From positions 1 through 64,000 of the forward strand of contig JAQZBV010000001.1 of the NCBI GenBank assembly GCA_029237685.1: 64,000 nt of DNA, in the 5' to 3' direction. Positions within the stretch are counted from its first letter, which is position 1. The number at the start of each line of letters is the position of its first letter. Shown here piece after piece: positions 24,481 to 33,668 of this stretch. The position numbers and the translations under genes are program-made. Under the pieces are notes generated by a model that was not told the origin of the DNA, did not search any database, and was given only the letters and a program-made list of their open reading frames with translations. The stretch is from Cytophagaceae bacterium (GTDB lineage Bacteria; Bacteroidota; Bacteroidia; Cytophagales; Cytophagaceae).

Positions 24481-26001
24481 ATGAATTACCAAGACATCCC
24501 TTCCAATAAATTAACACAACTCTCCACACTTGGCGAACTCAAAGCGGCAGGTTACGAACCGATAGGGATCAAAGAAGAACTGAGAAACAATTTGATCACT
24601 CAGCTGAAGCAAAAGAAATCGGTCTTCGAAGGCATCTGGGGTTACGAAGACACCGTCATTCCGGAAGTAGAGCGAGCCATTCTTTCAAGACACAACATTA
24701 ACTTTCTAGGATTAAGAGGTCAGGCGAAAACGCGCTTGGCTCGCATGATGGTGAAGTTGTTGAACGAATATGTTCCCGTAATCAAAGGGTCTGAATTGAA
24801 CGACGATCCGCTTAACCCCATTTCCAGTTTCGGTTTTCAACAAATTGCGGAACACGGCGACAAAACACCCATCGCCTGGTTGCACCGTGACGAGCGCTAT
24901 ACAGAGAAACTCGCTACACCGGATGTGTCTATCGCGGATTTGATCGGTGATGTAGATCCTATCAAAGCAGCTACATTAAAACTACCCTATTCTGATGAGA
25001 GGGTAATCCACTATGGGCTAATTCCTCGCGCGCACAGGTGTTTGTTTGTCATCAATGAATTGCCCGATCTGCAAGCCAGAATCCAAGTAGCGCTCTTCAA
25101 CATTTTACAAGAAGGAGATATCCAAATCCGAGGATTCAAATTACGCTTGCCTTTGGATATACAATTCGTGTTTACAGCAAACCCCGAAGACTATACCAAC
25201 AGAGGAAGCATTGTTACACCTCTGAAAGACCGTATCGACAGCCAGATCATCACGCACTATCCCAAGTCAATTGAGATCGGAAGAAAGATTACAGGACAGG
25301 AAGCGGATTTCAAGAAGGAACAGTTGAGCAGAGTGGGTCAGTTTGAATTGACGAAGGACCTCATCGAACAAATTGCCATAGAAGCACGCACCAGTGAGTT
25401 TGTGGATGCAAAGAGCGGAGTCTCCGCACGATTGACGATCTCTGCGTATGAAAATTTAATCAGCACCGCAGAGCGTCGTGCCTTAATCAATGGAGAAGAA
25501 AAAACGCTAGTAAGGATTTCAGATTTAGCGGGCGCTATTCCAAGCATTACGGGAAAGATAGAATTGGTATACGAAGGCGAACAGGAAGGCAGCAACAACA
25601 TTGCACACAACCTGATCAGCAAAGCCATTAGAACACAGTTTATACAATATTTCCCCAATCCATTAGAAATAAAAAAGCTGAAGAAAGCGAATCCATACAA
25701 AGCCATTACCAATTGGTTTGAAAAAGGCAACATGGTCGATTTACTGCACGATTTAAAAGGTCCGGAATATGCGAAGACATTGGAGTCGGTTCCAGGTTTG
25801 AGAGACCTCGTAGAGTTTTATCAAAAAGATAAAGCGGAAGAAGAAAAATTGTTCCTGATGGAATTTGCGCTCTATGGCCTCGCCGAATACAGCATGCTGA
25901 GCAAGCACGAATTAGAAACCGGTACGAAGTTTAAAGATTTATTAAGTTCTATGTTTTCCATGCCAACCATGGAAGACGAAGAGTTGGATGATGAGAAGTA
26001 G
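24481..26001 (+). CDS. MoxR/ChlI-like AAA+ ATPase
   Basis: This 506-residue protein has a MoxR/magnesium-chelatase type AAA+ core. Walker A is GLRGQAKT (77-84), with the Ala-Lys-Thr form seen in MoxR. The Walker B position reads LFVINELPDL, with Asn192-Glu193 in place of the usual Asp-Glu. Sensor 1 is FTANPEDY and an arginine-finger candidate is TPLKDRI. A C-terminal helical region follows. Annotation pipelines often call such proteins magnesium chelatase or sigma-54 interacting; neither is supported by a pathway here. Together with the upstream VWA gene it is probably a remodelling pair. A strong terminator follows. Confidence 0.82.
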   Translation: MNYQDIPSNKLTQLSTLGELKAAGYEPIGIKEELRNNLITQLKQKKSVFEGIWGYEDTVIPEVERAILSRHNINFLGLRGQAKTRLARMMVKLLNEYVPVIKGSELNDDPLNPISSFGFQQIAEHGDKTPIAWLHRDERYTEKLATPDVSIADLIGDVDPIKAATLKLPYSDERVIHYGLIPRAHRCLFVINELPDLQARIQVALFNILQEGDIQIRGFKLRLPLDIQFVFTANPEDYTNRGSIVTPLKDRIDSQIITHYPKSIEIGRKITGQEADFKKEQLSRVGQFELTKDLIEQIAIEARTSEFVDAKSGVSARLTISAYENLISTAERRALINGEEKTLVRISDLAGAIPSITGKIELVYEGEQEGSNNIAHNLISKAIRTQFIQYFPNPLEIKKLKKANPYKAITNWFEKGNMVDLLHDLKGPEYAKTLESVPGLRDLVEFYQKDKAEEEKLFLMEFALYGLAEYSMLSKHELETGTKFKDLLSSMFSMPTMEDEELDDEK

Positions 26002-26017
26002 AAATTTAACGGTTTAT

Positions 26018-26053
26018 AAAAGGTTAGCCTGTTTTCTGGCTAACCTTTTTTTA
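26018..26053 (+). terminator. Intrinsic terminator after AAA+ gene
   Basis: AAAAGGTTAGCC and GGCTAACCTTTT form a 12-bp stem with an 8-base loop, followed by a T-run. Confidence 0.85.
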
Positions 26054-26080
26054 TTATACCGTTGCTATTGCTAGTTGTAA

Positions 26081-26130
26081 GTGATAAGTTGTAAGTAGTA
26101 AGGCGAATCTTATAACTTACAACTTATCAC
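26081..26130. repeat. Inverted repeat GTGATAAGTTGTAAG
   Basis: Fifteen-base perfect arms (26081-26095 and 26116-26130) flank 20 bases. The words GTTGTAAGTGATAAG are partly repeated just upstream, so the unit resembles the simple degenerate repeats seen at other intergenic sites here. It ends 6 bases before the next start codon. Confidence 0.65.
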
Positions 26131-26136
26131 TCATTC

Positions 26137-26862
26137 ATGAAAACCATAGAAATTTTATACAACTTCACTCCCTATCAGCTTTTTCTAGAAGAGCTCTACG
26201 AGAAAGAAAGCAAAGCCAATCCGGGTGTTCATTGGGAAAGAAGCATAGAGAATCAATACGGATTCATTTTTCTCAAAGTTGAATATGGGGAGAATACAGA
26301 GTATCGTCTTCAGACTGCCATAAAAATTACGTTTGAAATCAAAAACAACAAAATCGTATGCTCTGAAATTTACACGGAAGACCCTTTAAAGAAAGAGGCC
26401 ATAGAAAAATCAATCCAAGAAAGCGAAACCATCCGAGACGCACAGTGGCATACCGAACCCAACAACACCTGGTACCACGATGAAGAAACAACCGCTTACA
26501 TTAACATCGCGGATGAAATAGCACAAGCGGGAGCTAACTGCAGTGCAGGAGACAATTATGCACCGGGTCAGTTTAGTGAAATCAAAGTAAACAGCAAAGG
26601 GATATTTTTGAGTCAAATCAATTTGCACAATTCCAGATCCATCGATCATAAGAACAACTACCACATGCGGAAACTCCGTTTTTTTATACCTCTTTATAAA
26701 GAAATGAAAGCAACGCGCACTATAGATGATACGATGTATGAGATCGGCAAGATGCAGATTTCATTTTCAGACAATTCTTCACCAGTGAATAGAAAATGTG
26801 GCGAAAGAATCGTGGAACATATTCTACAACAACAGCAAATTTTTGAAAAATCAGGAAAGTAG
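26137..26862 (+). CDS. Hypothetical protein (241 aa)
   Basis: The product is soluble, acidic and rich in Glu, Ile and Asn, with no signal peptide, membrane segment or recognisable catalytic motif. It has two aromatic segments, HWERSIENQYGFIFLKVEY (about 32-50) and WHTEPNNTWYHDEE (about 104-117), and a probable alpha/beta composition. It stands between a terminator with an inverted repeat upstream and a histidine kinase gene downstream, and no operon partner is evident. I cannot assign a function. Confidence 0.6.
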   Translation: MKTIEILYNFTPYQLFLEELYEKESKANPGVHWERSIENQYGFIFLKVEYGENTEYRLQTAIKITFEIKNNKIVCSEIYTEDPLKKEAIEKSIQESETIRDAQWHTEPNNTWYHDEETTAYINIADEIAQAGANCSAGDNYAPGQFSEIKVNSKGIFLSQINLHNSRSIDHKNNYHMRKLRFFIPLYKEMKATRTIDDTMYEIGKMQISFSDNSSPVNRKCGERIVEHILQQQQIFEKSGK

Positions 26863-26988
26863 CTGACACCTTTTTACTGTTGTTCTCGTTGAACTACAAA
26901 TATTTATAGTATATTCATCATCTATCGTTCGGAAGCGAGAGCCGGGCACAAATGATTGATAAACGTGCAAACACAGACACAAAATAGT

Positions 26989-28203
26989 ATGCAGCGCCTG
27001 GTTCTGGCGGTTCAGGAATTGTCCCTGGCACGGGATCTGGAATCTGTAATGACCATTGTGCGCAAAGCAGCCAGAGAACTGACGGGAGCAGATGGTGCGA
27101 CATTTATTTTGCGTGATGAAGAACAATGTTTTTATGCAGACGAAGATGCCATTGGTCCTCTATGGAAAGGTCTCCGTTTTCCTATAAACGATTGCATCAG
27201 CGGATGGTCCATGATTCATCGGGAACAGGTAGTGATCGAAGACATCACGATCGACGAGAGGATTCCTCAGGAAGCCTATAGCCCTACATTTGTTAAGAGT
27301 TTGGTCATGGTGCCGATACGTACATTAGATCCTATTGGCGCCATTGGTAATTATTGGGGTTATCAGCATAGAGCAACACAAGAAGAAGTCATGCTTTTGC
27401 AATCACTGGCAGATGTCACAGCGGTGTCTTTGGAAAACATTAAACTATATAATGAGTTAGAAAAACGTGTAGTGGCACGCACAGAACAACTCGAAGACGC
27501 CAACAAAGAAATGGAAGCATTTTCTTATTCTATTTCTCATGACCTTCGTGCTCCTTTGCGCTCCATTCAGTTGTATACCGACATGTTGCAAACGGATTAT
27601 GCGGATCAGTTAAATGATGCAGGTAAAAAACTATTGGGCAAGCTGTTGAGCAAAACCCAAAACATGGAAAAACTCATCAAAGAACTGTTAGAGTTTTTCC
27701 GGATGGGTAAAAAGGAATTGGCCCATCAAAAAATTTCCATGTATAAGATGGTAAATGATTTGATTGCCCTCATCAAAGAAGAAGAAAAGGGAAGAGCCCT
27801 TGAATTTATCGTGCATCCTTTGCCGGATATACACGGAGATAATACTTTGATGAAACAAGTATGGATCAATTTAATTTCTAATGCGGTAAAGTATACGGCA
27901 TACAAAGAAAAAGCAGTGATTGAAATTGGGGCACAAGAAAAAGAAACTTCAATCATTTATTGCATCAAAGACAATGGTGCCGGTTTTGACATGAACTATG
28001 CCGATAAACTGTTTAAAATTTTTCAACGCCTGCATTCTCAGGAAAAGTTTGAAGGCATAGGGATCGGTCTTTCTTTTGTACACCGCATCATTCAAAAGCA
28101 TAAAGGAAAGGTATGGGCTGAGGCAAAAGAAGATCAAGGCGCAACGTTCTTTTTTGAATTGAATAAAGACAGCAGCGGTTTAATAAGCGAACTAATCGGT
28201 TAA
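26989..28203 (+). CDS. GAF-domain sensor histidine kinase
   Basis: The ATG at 26989 fits the start of the GAF domain; an in-frame TTG at 26956 would add 11 residues. The protein (404 residues) has a GAF domain (about 10-155), a short coiled linker, a HisKA dimerisation/phosphoacceptor region with His184 in ISHDLRAPLRS, and a HATPase domain with the N box NLISNAVKYT, the DNGAGFD G1 box and GIGIGLSF. There are no membrane segments, so it senses a cytoplasmic signal. No response regulator gene is adjacent, so it appears orphan. The kinase region resembles phytochrome-like kinases. Confidence 0.9.
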   Translation: MQRLVLAVQELSLARDLESVMTIVRKAARELTGADGATFILRDEEQCFYADEDAIGPLWKGLRFPINDCISGWSMIHREQVVIEDITIDERIPQEAYSPTFVKSLVMVPIRTLDPIGAIGNYWGYQHRATQEEVMLLQSLADVTAVSLENIKLYNELEKRVVARTEQLEDANKEMEAFSYSISHDLRAPLRSIQLYTDMLQTDYADQLNDAGKKLLGKLLSKTQNMEKLIKELLEFFRMGKKELAHQKISMYKMVNDLIALIKEEEKGRALEFIVHPLPDIHGDNTLMKQVWINLISNAVKYTAYKEKAVIEIGAQEKETSIIYCIKDNGAGFDMNYADKLFKIFQRLHSQEKFEGIGIGLSFVHRIIQKHKGKVWAEAKEDQGATFFFELNKDSSGLISELIG

Positions 28204-28334
28204 ACAATAATTTTTATCATTACAGAGCTGTTATTGCAAAAAATAACGGTTCAATTTTTGAATTGATCTGTTAAATCTGCAAATCACAAGAGACTCGCTT
28301 AGAGAGTACTCAGAACCTAACACATCGAATCTTC

Positions 28335-30914
28335 ATGGCTATGAATTGGCATTCCCTTACAACTGAAAAAGCACTACAGGAATTATCTTCCTCTTTTCAA
28401 GGCCTCGATGAGCAAGAATCATCAAACAGGCTGAAGCAACATGGAGAGAATAAGCTGAAGGAGAAAGACAAAAAATCTATCTGGGGAATTATTGCTGCTC
28501 AGTTTAAGGAATTAATGATCATCATTTTGTTTGTAGCAGCAATTATTTCTGCCTTGGTAGGTGAAGTGAGCGATGCCGCAGTGATTTTGGTTATTGTGGT
28601 ATTAAATGCAGTCGTTGGATTCATACAAGAATACAGAGCGGAGAAAGCCTTAGAGGAGTTGAATAAATTATCCTCTTCTCATGCTAAAGCAATAAGGAAA
28701 GGCCAACGCCTACAGCTGGAAGAAGCGCAATTGGTGCCGGGTGATATCGTATTGTTAGAGGCGGGAGATATCGTGCCTGCAGACATAAGACTACTGGAAG
28801 TGCATTCTTTAAAAGTAGAAGAAGCATCCCTCACCGGTGAGTCACATGCAGTAGATAAAAATACGGAGGCTTTGCAAAATGAAAATGCGGCGTTGGGCGA
28901 TCGCCTGAATATGGTTTTCAAAGGCACCATAGTCAGCAACGGCAGAGCAACCGGATTGGTGGTAGAAACCGGAATGAAAACCGAGATGGGAAAAATTGCA
29001 GGGATGCTGCAACAAGCCGAATCACAAACACCTTTGCAAAAAAGATTGGCAGACTTCAGTAAAAAACTGGCTGTTGTGATCTTCATCATTTGTGCGGTGA
29101 TTTATGGAATCGGTGTCTTGCGCGGAGAAGAACACTTGCAAATGTTACTCACGGCGATCTCAGTCGCAGTCGCTGCTATACCAGAAGCTTTGCCCGCTGT
29201 AATTACAATAGCTTTAGCCTTGGGTGCCAAGAAACTGGTCAAAAAAAACGCCCTCATTCGCAAACTCTCTGCGGTGGAGACCTTAGGTTCTGTGACTTAT
29301 ATTTGCACAGATAAAACAGGCACGCTGACTCAAAACAAAATGACCTATCAACATTCCTGGCTGTTGGATAAGGATAAAAAAACAGAAGGCGATTATAGCG
29401 TAGAACAACTTTTTCATCTGGCCCTGCTGTTGAATCAAGATACCCATCAAAACGACAAAGGTGAACGAACGGGAGATGCGACAGAATTGGCATTGGTAGA
29501 ACATGCCATTCAAAAAATTGAAGACCACGACATCAGCATGTTTTCACGCGTACACGAATTGCCCTTCGACAGCGATCGCAAAATGATGACCACCGTACAT
29601 CAGTTTAATGAGCGTTACCTGGTGTTTGCCAAAGGCGCAACGGAAGCAATCGTATCATTAGTGGATCAAAAAGATAAAGACGCCATACTACAGGAAACGG
29701 AGAAAATGGCTGAGCAAGGCATGCGTGTATTAGCCTATGCCTATAAGATAGTTCAGGAAGGCGAACAACAGAAGGGCATTCCGGAACTGGAGAGCAACAT
29801 GAAATTTTTGGGTATTGTCGGACTTATTGATCCACCGAGGGCAGAGGCGATGGAAGCCATAAAACGGTGTCGTCAAGCCGGCATTGTACCTGTTATGATT
29901 ACAGGCGACTATCCCAAAACAGCGCATAAGATAGCACGAGACCTCGGCATATTAAGAGACGAAACCGATCAGGTCATTACAGGAGAAGAGTTGCAGGCCT
30001 TATCTCCGGAACAATTGCAGGAGCGCATCGAACACATTAAAGTATATGCCAGAGTTAGTCCCGAACAAAAACTTAATATCGTTACGGCATTGCAAACAAA
30101 AGGCCATTACGTAGCCATGACAGGCGATGGCGTAAACGATGCGCCTTCTTTAAGAAAAGCAAACATAGGTGTAGCCATGGGCATCACGGGAACGGAAGTG
30201 TCGAAGCAGGCTGCACACATGATCTTGCTGGACGATAATTTTTCTACGATCATAAAAGCAGTAGAGGAAGGCAGAAGAGTATTTGATAATATCAGGAAAT
30301 TTATCCGTTACATCATGACGGGAAATGCAGGAGAAATTTGGACAATCCTGTTGGCTCCTTTGATTGGCCTTCCCATACCGTTATTACCTATTCATATTTT
30401 ATGGGTAAACCTGGTCACAGACGGCTTACCGGCTCTGGCGCTGGCCAACGAACCGGCAGAAGCCAATAACATGAATAGACCCCCGCGCAGCACAAGCGAA
30501 AGCATTTTCGCTCATGGAGTCGGACTTCATATTTTATGGGTGGGACTGCTCATTGGTTTGCTGTGTACCGGTATTCAATACTATGCTATAGGACATGATA
30601 AAGACCATTGGCAAACCATGGTTTTCACTACTTTGTCTTTTACCCAATTGTTTCACGTTTTTGCCATTAGAAGTGAATCCACATTAATCTTCAAGCATGG
30701 AATATTCGGCAATTTGCCGTTGTTGTTTTGCATCCTGTTTACGATTGCCGCACAATTGGCTTTGGTTTATCTGCCGTTCATGCAGCAGGTGTTTAAAACA
30801 AAACCATTGACTTTGGCAGAAGTGGGTATTTGCTTCATTGCTCCGGTGATTGTGTTTGTTGCCGTAGAAGTAGAAAAAATCATTCGGTATAGAGGAAAGG
30901 CGTTCGGTAGATAA
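28335..30914 (+). CDS. P2A-type cation (probably Ca2+) transporting ATPase
   Basis: This 859-residue P-type ATPase belongs to the SERCA-like group. Landmarks are an N-terminal cation-ATPase domain, the actuator motif TGES (167-170), the phosphorylation site DKTGTLTQNK (Asp326), the hinge TGDGVNDAP (596-604), and about ten membrane segments with a six-helix C-terminal part. The M4 segment reads IPEALPAVITIALALGAKKL, the position that holds PEGLP in Ca2+ pumps and supports P2A identity. The likely role is export of Ca2+, or possibly Mn2+, across the inner membrane. It is a single gene followed by a pair of repeat-B elements. Confidence 0.93.
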   Translation: MAMNWHSLTTEKALQELSSSFQGLDEQESSNRLKQHGENKLKEKDKKSIWGIIAAQFKELMIIILFVAAIISALVGEVSDAAVILVIVVLNAVVGFIQEYRAEKALEELNKLSSSHAKAIRKGQRLQLEEAQLVPGDIVLLEAGDIVPADIRLLEVHSLKVEEASLTGESHAVDKNTEALQNENAALGDRLNMVFKGTIVSNGRATGLVVETGMKTEMGKIAGMLQQAESQTPLQKRLADFSKKLAVVIFIICAVIYGIGVLRGEEHLQMLLTAISVAVAAIPEALPAVITIALALGAKKLVKKNALIRKLSAVETLGSVTYICTDKTGTLTQNKMTYQHSWLLDKDKKTEGDYSVEQLFHLALLLNQDTHQNDKGERTGDATELALVEHAIQKIEDHDISMFSRVHELPFDSDRKMMTTVHQFNERYLVFAKGATEAIVSLVDQKDKDAILQETEKMAEQGMRVLAYAYKIVQEGEQQKGIPELESNMKFLGIVGLIDPPRAEAMEAIKRCRQAGIVPVMITGDYPKTAHKIARDLGILRDETDQVITGEELQALSPEQLQERIEHIKVYARVSPEQKLNIVTALQTKGHYVAMTGDGVNDAPSLRKANIGVAMGITGTEVSKQAAHMILLDDNFSTIIKAVEEGRRVFDNIRKFIRYIMTGNAGEIWTILLAPLIGLPIPLLPIHILWVNLVTDGLPALALANEPAEANNMNRPPRSTSESIFAHGVGLHILWVGLLIGLLCTGIQYYAIGHDKDHWQTMVFTTLSFTQLFHVFAIRSESTLIFKHGIFGNLPLLFCILFTIAAQLALVYLPFMQQVFKTKPLTLAEVGICFIAPVIVFVAVEVEKIIRYRGKAFGR

Positions 30915-30939
30915 TGAATGGAACTTAGGTTGTTGCTTA

Positions 30940-31015
30940 GCGTTAGGGATTGAGCCATTGTCTGATCCCGCATTGGCGGGAGAGTGGCGAAAGCCCGGCC
31001 CGCAGGGAAACGCCC
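30940..31015 (+). repeat. Repeat family B, copy 2
   Basis: Begins GCGTTAGGGATTGAGCC and ends AAACGCCC. It keeps the CCCGC/GCGGG and GGCGAAAGCC hairpins of copy 1. Its terminal stem is GCGTT/AACGC instead of GCGTG/CACGC. Confidence 0.85.
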
Positions 31016-31112
31016 CGATTCTTATTTTATATTTTCTTGTTAAGAGTTACAGCTAGATTAATTATGAATTTCTTCATTCAGACTTAATCAACAATCTTTA
31101 AAAGATTCTTTT

Positions 31113-31199
31113 GGGCGTTCCCTTCGGGCCGGGCTTTCGCCACTCGCTTTCCCGCTGAAAAAGCGGGAAGAGCTCAGACAATGGCTCAATCCCTAACGC
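31113..31199 (-). repeat. Repeat family B, copy 3 (inverted to copy 2)
   Basis: Read on the minus strand it begins GCGTTAGGGATTGAGCC and ends GGGAACGCCC. The central hairpin is longer than in the other copies (TTCCCGCTTTTTCAGCGGGAA), but the pairing is preserved. Confidence 0.85.
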
Positions 31200-31300
31200 A
31201 AATCCACTGCTTAAACCATTTGATAAAAATAAATTCCCTGACCTTCTAAAATCTATTCTACGAAAACCTATTTTTGTAGAATGATCTATTTATTATTCAT

Positions 31301-31543
31301 ATGAAACACCTTTACTTTTTTATACTCCTTACTTTTTTCTTTCACACGGTAGCGAAAGGGCAAAACACCATAAAAAAAACAGGTAAAGAGATCGGTCATA
31401 CAGGAAAGAAAGTGGGCAAGGACATCGGTAAAACGGGAAAAAATGTAGGGCATGCATTCAAAAAGCCTGCGAAACAAGTAGGGAGAGAAGCAAAAAAGAC
31501 GGGTAAAGAAGTAGGCAGAGAAACTAAGAAGTTGGTGAATTAA
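31301..31543 (+). CDS. Small secreted lysine-rich repeat protein (LEA-like)
   Basis: This 80-residue protein has a signal peptide (about 1-21, ending AKGQ). A mature part of ~58 residues is built from repeats of a short amphipathic unit such as TGKEIGHTGKKVGKDIGKTGKNVG and KQVGREAKKTGKEVGRETKK, with Lys, Gly, Thr and Val at regular intervals. Periodic basic amphipathic repeats of this sort recall group 3 LEA or CsbD-like proteins, which protect during desiccation or osmotic stress. That comparison is by composition only. It lies between repeat-B copies and the DUF2062 gene. Confidence 0.62.
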   Translation: MKHLYFFILLTFFFHTVAKGQNTIKKTGKEIGHTGKKVGKDIGKTGKNVGHAFKKPAKQVGREAKKTGKEVGRETKKLVN

Positions 31544-31641
31544 CATGAACCTCCAGCAAGAGCTAATCGATAAAACAAACCACCACTTTTGTCCATGCGT
31601 ACATCCATAACAAAGCGAACTTTCAACATACTGTCTTAGCC

Positions 31642-32136
31642 ATGCGCACCAGGCTTTCTAATAATAACGTATTCCAAAAACTATCCGACCGCATGCTGGA
31701 TTTTTTACAGCAGGGGATCAGCCCGGAGAAAATGGGATTGGCACTGGCCATCGGCATTACCATCGGCATCATGCCTTTATTGGGAGCGACGACCTTGTTG
31801 TGCACCTTGCTTGCTTTTCGTTTCAAACTGAACATGGCGTTTTTACAATTGGTCAATTACATTGTATACCCGATTCAACTGCTCCTGTACATTCCGTTTC
31901 TAAAAATCGGAGCAGGATTTTTCTCCAGTGAAAAATTTGACTATTCATTGGAAGACATTACCAATATGCTGGCTCAGGACCTGATGGGAACGATCGGTAA
32001 GTTTTTTATGGTCAATCTTTACGGGCTGCTTTTGTGGTTTATGCTGGCTCCTGTGCTATTTGCATTGAGCTACTTTATTGGTCGTGCAGTGTTTCGATCC
32101 CTGGCAAAACAATTTTCAACAGAGCAGAAGAGATAA
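31642..32136 (+). CDS. DUF2062 family membrane protein
   Basis: The 164-residue product matches DUF2062: a hydrophilic start, then the ISPEKMGLALAIGITIGIMPLLGATTLLCTLLA segment with the characteristic G-x-x-P, then LVNYIVYPIQLLLYIP, and two or three more membrane helices. The family has no established activity, although it is sometimes fused to glycosyltransferases. It starts 98 bases after the LEA-like gene. Confidence 0.83.
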   Translation: MRTRLSNNNVFQKLSDRMLDFLQQGISPEKMGLALAIGITIGIMPLLGATTLLCTLLAFRFKLNMAFLQLVNYIVYPIQLLLYIPFLKIGAGFFSSEKFDYSLEDITNMLAQDLMGTIGKFFMVNLYGLLLWFMLAPVLFALSYFIGRAVFRSLAKQFSTEQKR

Positions 32137-32209
32137 GATTCGATTTTTTTTAGCAACTTGTTTCTGTATTTAACTCATCCACTTCATCTACAGTAAGCAA
32201 GCGTTGATC

Positions 32210-33658
32210 ATGAATCTATTTAAGAACAAACTTCATTACGTTTTCGCTGCCTTGCTGTTGTTAGATATCGCCTATTCTTTTCATCAACACACACAGGTAG
32301 AACTGGATGGAGACATGGCGAGCGTAGCACTGCCTTCACCGAGCTACCAAAAGGTGTTGGAAGATCCATTTGGACTAAGTGTGCTATTCAACCATGAAAA
32401 ATATGCGGCACCGAATCGGTTCTTCGCACATTTTTCCATGTCTGCTTATTTTAAAACAGTGCCGTCTCTTTTTCAATCCATCAGCACACCAATAGACAGC
32501 GTTTACCTGGCAGCAGCGGCTGGCAAAACAGTCATCCAGGCGGCACTCATTTATTTGCTGGCACTATACATTTCAAGACAAGGAAAGCCGACCGGTAAAA
32601 AATGGTTGCTGGCCGCTGTATTGATCACACCCTTATTTCAAACCGCTGGTTACAACGGTTTGATGGGCATTATAGACAAATCGGTCGACTATACTTTTTT
32701 CTATGCCTTGTCTATGATTCCTTTGTTGTTATTCTTTTATCCTTTTTTCACTTCGTTGTATAGTGAGAAACCGTTTGATAAATCATGGGCACTTAAATTG
32801 AGCCTCCTTTTTTTAGCGGTAGTAATGGCTTTCAATGGCCCTCTGGTACCGGGTGTGGTAATCATTACCTGTACTATGATTGTTGTTCATCTGTTCCTGA
32901 TTCAATATAGAAAGTCAATAACAGGATCATTCGTACAGCGAATAATAAAATCGATCATACCATTGAATGGCACTATGCTGGCTTTGCTATTCTTTGTCGG
33001 TATGTTGTGTTTGTATTCCTTATACCTGGGCACACACAATTTAGAAAACAATGGATCTATACCCTTGCTGGATCGCTATGCCAGAATGCCTTTCGGCTTG
33101 CTGGAGATCTTCACACAAAAAATAGGCATGCCCTTGCTCTTGATTGCATTGGCTGTAAATTTCTTGATCATCCATAAATACCATAGACAAGAAACAGAAG
33201 CCATTAAAATGATGCGGTTGTTTAAGGGCTTGTTATTGTTTTCGATTCTTTACATTCTTATTCTACCGCTTGGAGGGTATCGTGCCTACCGCCCGGATAT
33301 TTTGAGAAGAGACACCATTCAGCCGGTGCTGTTGTGTTTGTTTTTTATGTTTGGCTATTCTACTTACTATATCATTCAGCAGGTCGTATTCGCACCTAAG
33401 AAATTCTATTACGGATTTGTAACACTCATACTACTAATCTTTACGATAGCGGATGCACCCATTGACGCCGACAATGCCTGTGAGAAAAAGGCCTTGCAAG
33501 CCATCGCCGATTCACCCTTGGATGTAGTAGAAGTAAATGCCGATTGCAAAGTGATGGCTTGGGATAAAATAACAGATCCTAAACACTCCAGAGTAAATGG
33601 TGAAATGCTATACTTATGGGGAATTACAGACAGGCCCAAGTTGTATTATCAAAAATAG
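32210..33658 (+). CDS. Polytopic membrane protein, unknown function (482 aa)
   Basis: The ATG at 32210 is used in preference to a TTG two codons upstream. Ten or eleven hydrophobic segments are spread over the chain. After the first segment there is a conserved-looking extracytoplasmic loop (DGDMASVALPSPSYQKVLEDPFG) with an acidic DGDMA, similar in placement to GT-C glycosyltransferase active-site loops but lacking a clear DxD or ExD. It has a short soluble C-terminus. It could be a lipid-linked glycosyltransferase or another integral protein. It converges on the GT-C-like gene at 33722. Confidence 0.62.
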   Translation: MNLFKNKLHYVFAALLLLDIAYSFHQHTQVELDGDMASVALPSPSYQKVLEDPFGLSVLFNHEKYAAPNRFFAHFSMSAYFKTVPSLFQSISTPIDSVYLAAAAGKTVIQAALIYLLALYISRQGKPTGKKWLLAAVLITPLFQTAGYNGLMGIIDKSVDYTFFYALSMIPLLLFFYPFFTSLYSEKPFDKSWALKLSLLFLAVVMAFNGPLVPGVVIITCTMIVVHLFLIQYRKSITGSFVQRIIKSIIPLNGTMLALLFFVGMLCLYSLYLGTHNLENNGSIPLLDRYARMPFGLLEIFTQKIGMPLLLIALAVNFLIIHKYHRQETEAIKMMRLFKGLLLFSILYILILPLGGYRAYRPDILRRDTIQPVLLCLFFMFGYSTYYIIQQVVFAPKKFYYGFVTLILLIFTIADAPIDADNACEKKALQAIADSPLDVVEVNADCKVMAWDKITDPKHSRVNGEMLYLWGITDRPKLYYQK

Positions 33659-33668
33659 TTGTTTATTA

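Larger units (their letters stand above)
30915..31300. other. Intergenic region holding two facing repeat-B copies
   Basis: No gene is visible between the ATPase and the LEA-like gene. Copies 2 and 3 of repeat B face each other, separated by about 97 bases of AT-rich sequence, so the region could fold into a long cruciform. Near the 3' end, TATTTTTG (31269-31276) matches the Bacteroidota -7 element for the gene at 31301, but no clear -33 element is spaced correctly. Confidence 0.6.

Noticed and set aside
24481-26001. Assignment as sigma-54 dependent regulator or magnesium chelatase
   Set aside because: There is no GAFTGA loop or helix-turn-helix, and no chlorophyll or cobalamin genes nearby; only a MoxR-like AAA+ assignment is justified.
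26989-28203. Phytochrome assignment for the GAF kinase
   Set aside because: It lacks the PAS and PHY domains and a chromophore cysteine that I could identify; only GAF, HisKA and HATPase are supported.
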